Positions 61,648-64,000 of a stretch of 64,000 nt of DNA are shown here, piece by piece. Numbering within the stretch: the stretch's first letter is position 1; every line of letters starts with the position of its first letter. The notes beneath the pieces are model-generated. The model ran no database searches and was not told the DNA's origin. It saw only the letters and a program-made list of their open reading frames with translations. The position numbers and the translations under genes are program-made. The stretch is from DATAAP01 sp041690495 (GTDB lineage Bacteria; Pseudomonadota; Alphaproteobacteria; CACIAM-22H2), in contig JAWLHE010000001.1 of NCBI GenBank assembly GCA_041690495.1, positions 434,001-498,000 of the forward strand. The letters run 5' to 3'.

Positions 61648-62274
61648 ATGAATATCGCGGTTCGACGCGACGCGCCCGTTCTGCTCAAAGCCCGGCGCCG
61701 GCACACGGTGTGGTTCGCGATTCTCGCCGCGCTGCTCCTGCTGTTCACCGACTCGGCATGGCAAGGCGAAGGCATCATCCACGAGAACCTCGAATGGCTC
61801 GGCTACGCACTGGTTATCGTGTGCGTGCTCGGTCGCGTCGGCTGCGCGGCCTATATCGGCGGTCGCAAGAACGAGGAGATCATCGCCGACGGGCCGTATT
61901 CCATCGTGCGCAATCCGCTCTACGTCTTCAGCTTTGTCGGGGCCGCGGGAATCGGGCTTGGAACCGGGACGATTACGGTCCCGGCAATCCTGATCACGGC
62001 ATTCGCGCTCTATTATCGCTGGGTCGTCGCGCGCGAGGAGGCATACCTGCTGGCGCGTTTCGGTGCCGACTATCTTCGATACATTCAAACGGTGCCGCGC
62101 TGGTGGCCGAGCCCCCGCCTGTGGCGCAGCCCGCAGGAGATCACGATTCGGCCGAAGTTCCTGCTGCTGACGATCCGCGACTCGGCATTGTTCTTTGTCG
62201 CGTTCCCGTTGCTCGAGCTGCTCGACTGGCTCCATGCGCTGAATTATCTCCCCGTCCTGTTCTCCCTGCGTTGA
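61648..62274 (+). CDS. Isoprenylcysteine carboxyl methyltransferase family protein
   Basis: 208 aa from the ATG at 61648 (CAGAGGTGACC upstream). Four or five helices and the ICMT/PEMT motifs GPYSIVRNPLYVFSFVG and REEAYLLARFGADYLRYIQTVPRWWP. Methylates a membrane-embedded substrate using SAM; the bacterial substrate is unknown. Follows sdhB by 37 bp in the same direction. Confidence 0.85.
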   Translation: MNIAVRRDAPVLLKARRRHTVWFAILAALLLLFTDSAWQGEGIIHENLEWLGYALVIVCVLGRVGCAAYIGGRKNEEIIADGPYSIVRNPLYVFSFVGAAGIGLGTGTITVPAILITAFALYYRWVVAREEAYLLARFGADYLRYIQTVPRWWPSPRLWRSPQEITIRPKFLLLTIRDSALFFVAFPLLELLDWLHALNYLPVLFSLR

Positions 62275-62281
62275 ACCTGCC

Positions 62282-63265
62282 ATGATCTTGCGCGCCAGCA
62301 TCGTCGCGGCGATTGCCTCTTTCGCGATGCCGGGTTTCGCACTCGATTTGCAGGGCCATCGCGGCGCGCGGGGCTTGATGCCGGAGAACACGCTGCCCGC
62401 CTTCGCGGCGGCGCTCTCGCTCGGCGTCACCACGCTTGAGCTCGACGCTGGCATCACCAGCGATGGCACGGTCGTCATCGCGCACGACCGCAACCTCAAT
62501 ACCGATATTGCGCGCGCTGCCGACGGCTCCTACGTGCCTTCGCCCGGCCCGGCGATCCGCTCCCTGTCGCTCTCCGAGGTCGGGACATATGACGTGGGCG
62601 TGCTGCGGCCCGGCAGCAGCTATGCGAGGCAGTTCGCCGGTCAGAAGAGAATTGCCGGAACGCGCATCCCGACTCTGGCCGAGGTGGCGGCGCTGGTCCG
62701 CAAGTCCGGCAATACGACCGTCCGGTTCAACATCGAGACGAAGCTGTCGCCGGCCGCGCCCGACCAGACCGCGGATCCCGAGACGTTCGCGGGCACGCTG
62801 GTTGCGGCCTTGCGCGCCGAGGGGCTTGCCGGACGGACGGCCATCCAGTCTTTCGACTGGCGCACCCTGAAGGCCGTGCAGCGCATGGCTCCCGAAATCC
62901 CGACCGTCTGTCTGACGATCGCGCGGGGGGCGAATGACAACGTCCAGGCCGGCCGGGCGGGCGCGTCGCCCTGGCTTGCTGGGCTCGATGTCGATGCGTT
63001 CGGCGGCTCCGTGCCGAAGCTGGTGAAGGCGGCGGGTTGCGCCGTCTGGTCGCCGTTCTTCCGCGACCTCACCGCCGAGGCCCTCGCCGAGAGCAAGTCT
63101 CTGGACCTGGGCGTGGTCGTCTGGACTGTCAACGATCCGGCGGACATGGCGAGGCTGATCGACATGGGCGTTGACGGCATCATTACCGATTATCCGGACA
63201 GGCTGCGGACCGCCGCCGCCGAGAAGAATATCGCACTTCCGGCGCCGACGCCGGTGGAGCCGTGA
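62282..63265 (+). CDS. Glycerophosphodiester phosphodiesterase (periplasmic)
   Basis: 327 aa with a signal peptide (LRASIVAAIASFAMPGFA). GDPD TIM barrel: QGHRGARGLMPENTLPAF with catalytic His, LELDAGITSDGTVVIAHDRNL with metal Glu/Asp and the second His, ending VWTVNDPADMARLIDMGVDGIITDYPD. Hydrolyses glycerophosphodiesters to glycerol-3-phosphate and an alcohol. Starts 7 bp after the ICMT-like gene; next gene overlaps its stop. Confidence 0.93.
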   Translation: MILRASIVAAIASFAMPGFALDLQGHRGARGLMPENTLPAFAAALSLGVTTLELDAGITSDGTVVIAHDRNLNTDIARAADGSYVPSPGPAIRSLSLSEVGTYDVGVLRPGSSYARQFAGQKRIAGTRIPTLAEVAALVRKSGNTTVRFNIETKLSPAAPDQTADPETFAGTLVAALRAEGLAGRTAIQSFDWRTLKAVQRMAPEIPTVCLTIARGANDNVQAGRAGASPWLAGLDVDAFGGSVPKLVKAAGCAVWSPFFRDLTAEALAESKSLDLGVVVWTVNDPADMARLIDMGVDGIITDYPDRLRTAAAEKNIALPAPTPVEP

Positions 63266-63939
63266 TGGCCGGGCCGCGCATCGCCCTGATTCACGCGCTG
63301 CCCGAATCGCCCGAACCGGCCAACCGGGCCTTCGCCGAGCTTTGGCCGCAGGCGGCGCGGTTCAACCTCATGGACGACTCGCTGGCGCCCGATCTCGCCG
63401 CGGCGGGCGCGATCACGCCCGCGATCACGCAGCGCTTCCTCGATCTTGCGCATTACGCAGCGCGGACCGGTGCGCGCGGCATCCTGTTCACCTGCTCGGC
63501 TTTTGGCGGCCCGATCGACGCGTGCAAGGCGGCACTCGGGCAGGGGCCGGACCCGATCCCGGTGCTGAAGCCGAACGAGGCGGCGCTGGAGACGGCGCTG
63601 GACGCGGGCAACCGCATCGCGCTGCTGGCGACGTTCGGCCCGACCATCCCGTCGATGACGGCGGAGCTGGACGCGCTGGCCAAGTCCAAGGGCAGCGTTC
63701 CGACGATCGTGACCCGCGTTGTCGACGGCGCTCTCGCCGCCCTCAAGGCCGGCCGCCCGGACGAGCACGACCGGCTGATCGCACAGGCCGCTGCCGAATT
63801 GCCGCCGGTGGATGCGCTGATCCTTGCACAGTTCTCGATGGCGCGCGCGGCGTCGTCGATCGCGCCCGTCGAGGGCCGCCGCGTCCTGACGACGCCGGCG
63901 AGCGCGGTGCTGAAGCTCAAGGCATTGCTCGAGTCCTGA
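63265..63939 (+). CDS. Aspartate/glutamate racemase family protein
   Basis: 224 aa from the ATG at 63265 (TGATG overlap with the preceding stop; GTG at 63262 also possible). PRIALIHALPES start, the first catalytic Cys in ILFTCSAFGGPID. The second Cys expected near the end is replaced in AQFSMARA (the site reads Gln-Phe-Ser), so racemisation by the two-Cys mechanism is doubtful; a hydantoin- or maleate-isomerase-like role is possible. Confidence 0.75.
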   Translation: MAGPRIALIHALPESPEPANRAFAELWPQAARFNLMDDSLAPDLAAAGAITPAITQRFLDLAHYAARTGARGILFTCSAFGGPIDACKAALGQGPDPIPVLKPNEAALETALDAGNRIALLATFGPTIPSMTAELDALAKSKGSVPTIVTRVVDGALAALKAGRPDEHDRLIAQAAAELPPVDALILAQFSMARAASSIAPVEGRRVLTTPASAVLKLKALLES

Positions 63940-63954
63940 CTGTCGGCGCCGTCG

Positions 63955-64000
63955 TCAGGCCTGGGCCGGCGCCTCGTCCTCGATCGCGGCCTTGACTTTG
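63955..64000 (-). CDS. C-terminal end of a leftward gene (partial)
   Basis: Reading in from the window edge on the minus strand, 14 codons KVKAAIEDEAPAQA then TGA (63955-63957). Acidic/Ala-rich tail; too short to identify. Convergent with the racemase-like gene. The rest lies outside the window. Confidence 0.35.
   Translation of the reverse strand, partial: KVKAAIEDEAPAQA

Noticed and set aside
58842..61778. 978-codon leftward frame antisense to sdhDAB
   Set aside because: Shadow of three highly conserved genes.

Overview
The window is 64 kb of GC-rich chromosome from an alphaproteobacterium, probably a member of or close to the Rhodospirillales. The evidence is the gene order ffh-rpsP-rimM-trmD-rplS-leuC-leuD-leuB-asd, the order dapF-mtaB-ftsY, sdhCDAB, BluB, a PmtA-type phospholipid methyltransferase, a DUF2336 protein, promoters of the general-stress (EcfG) type GGAAC-N16-CGTT, and short palindromic intergenic repeats of a kind common in this class. 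I saw no CRISPR array, prophage, insertion sequence or rRNA operon. One tRNA-Arg(CCU) is present.

Region by region. 0-9.5 kb is surface and exopolysaccharide territory: a secreted Gly/Ala/Ser-rich protein, a patatin phospholipase, two PEP-CTERM proteins flanking a GNAT gene, a LysE exporter, and one polypeptide joining a flippase-like domain to an O-antigen ligase domain. 9.7-13.8 kb holds ppsA, an EF-hand protein and an HWE/HisKA_2-type histidine kinase. 13.8-21.2 kb is a six-gene hyfBCEFGI-like operon preceded by a small XRE regulator. Its large subunit lacks the N-terminal NiFe cysteines, so it is a hydrogenase-related (Ehr-type) membrane complex of unknown reaction. 21.4-25.8 kb has bluB, a flavin monooxygenase, and a divergent stress locus (PA2169-type bundle protein against a DUF883/YqjE pair) with back-to-back EcfG-type promoters, then bioY. 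26-38 kb is mixed: AsmA, FAH hydrolase, rlmJ, a double cold-shock protein, pgk, a small exported protein with an ECF sigma and anti-sigma, DUF2336, Nudix, EamA and a KdgK-like kinase.

38-53 kb is conserved core: ftsY, mtaB, dapF, then ffh and the S16/L19 ribosomal operon running into leucine biosynthesis and asd. A 16-codon lysine-rich gene with its own Shine-Dalgarno sequence and terminator sits next to ftsY. 53-57 kb has LysE, pdxY, a voltage-gated cation channel with a TLEGW selectivity filter, and a CoA-ester lyase. 57.1-58.2 kb is a long non-coding stretch with a structured terminator and a cluster of DnaA-box-like sequences. 58.2-64 kb is sdhCDAB, an ICMT-family methyltransferase, a glycerophosphodiesterase and an Asp/Glu racemase-like protein; the last 46 bases hold the C-terminal end of a leftward gene.

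The most unusual items are: (1) an exported PEP-CTERM protein containing the Walker-B half of an AAA+ ATPase; (2) the Ehr-type complex with its linked regulator; (3) the channel with a Gly in its selectivity filter; (4) the 16-aa lysine-rich gene; (5) the divergent EcfG promoters; (6) the non-coding region at 57-58 kb.
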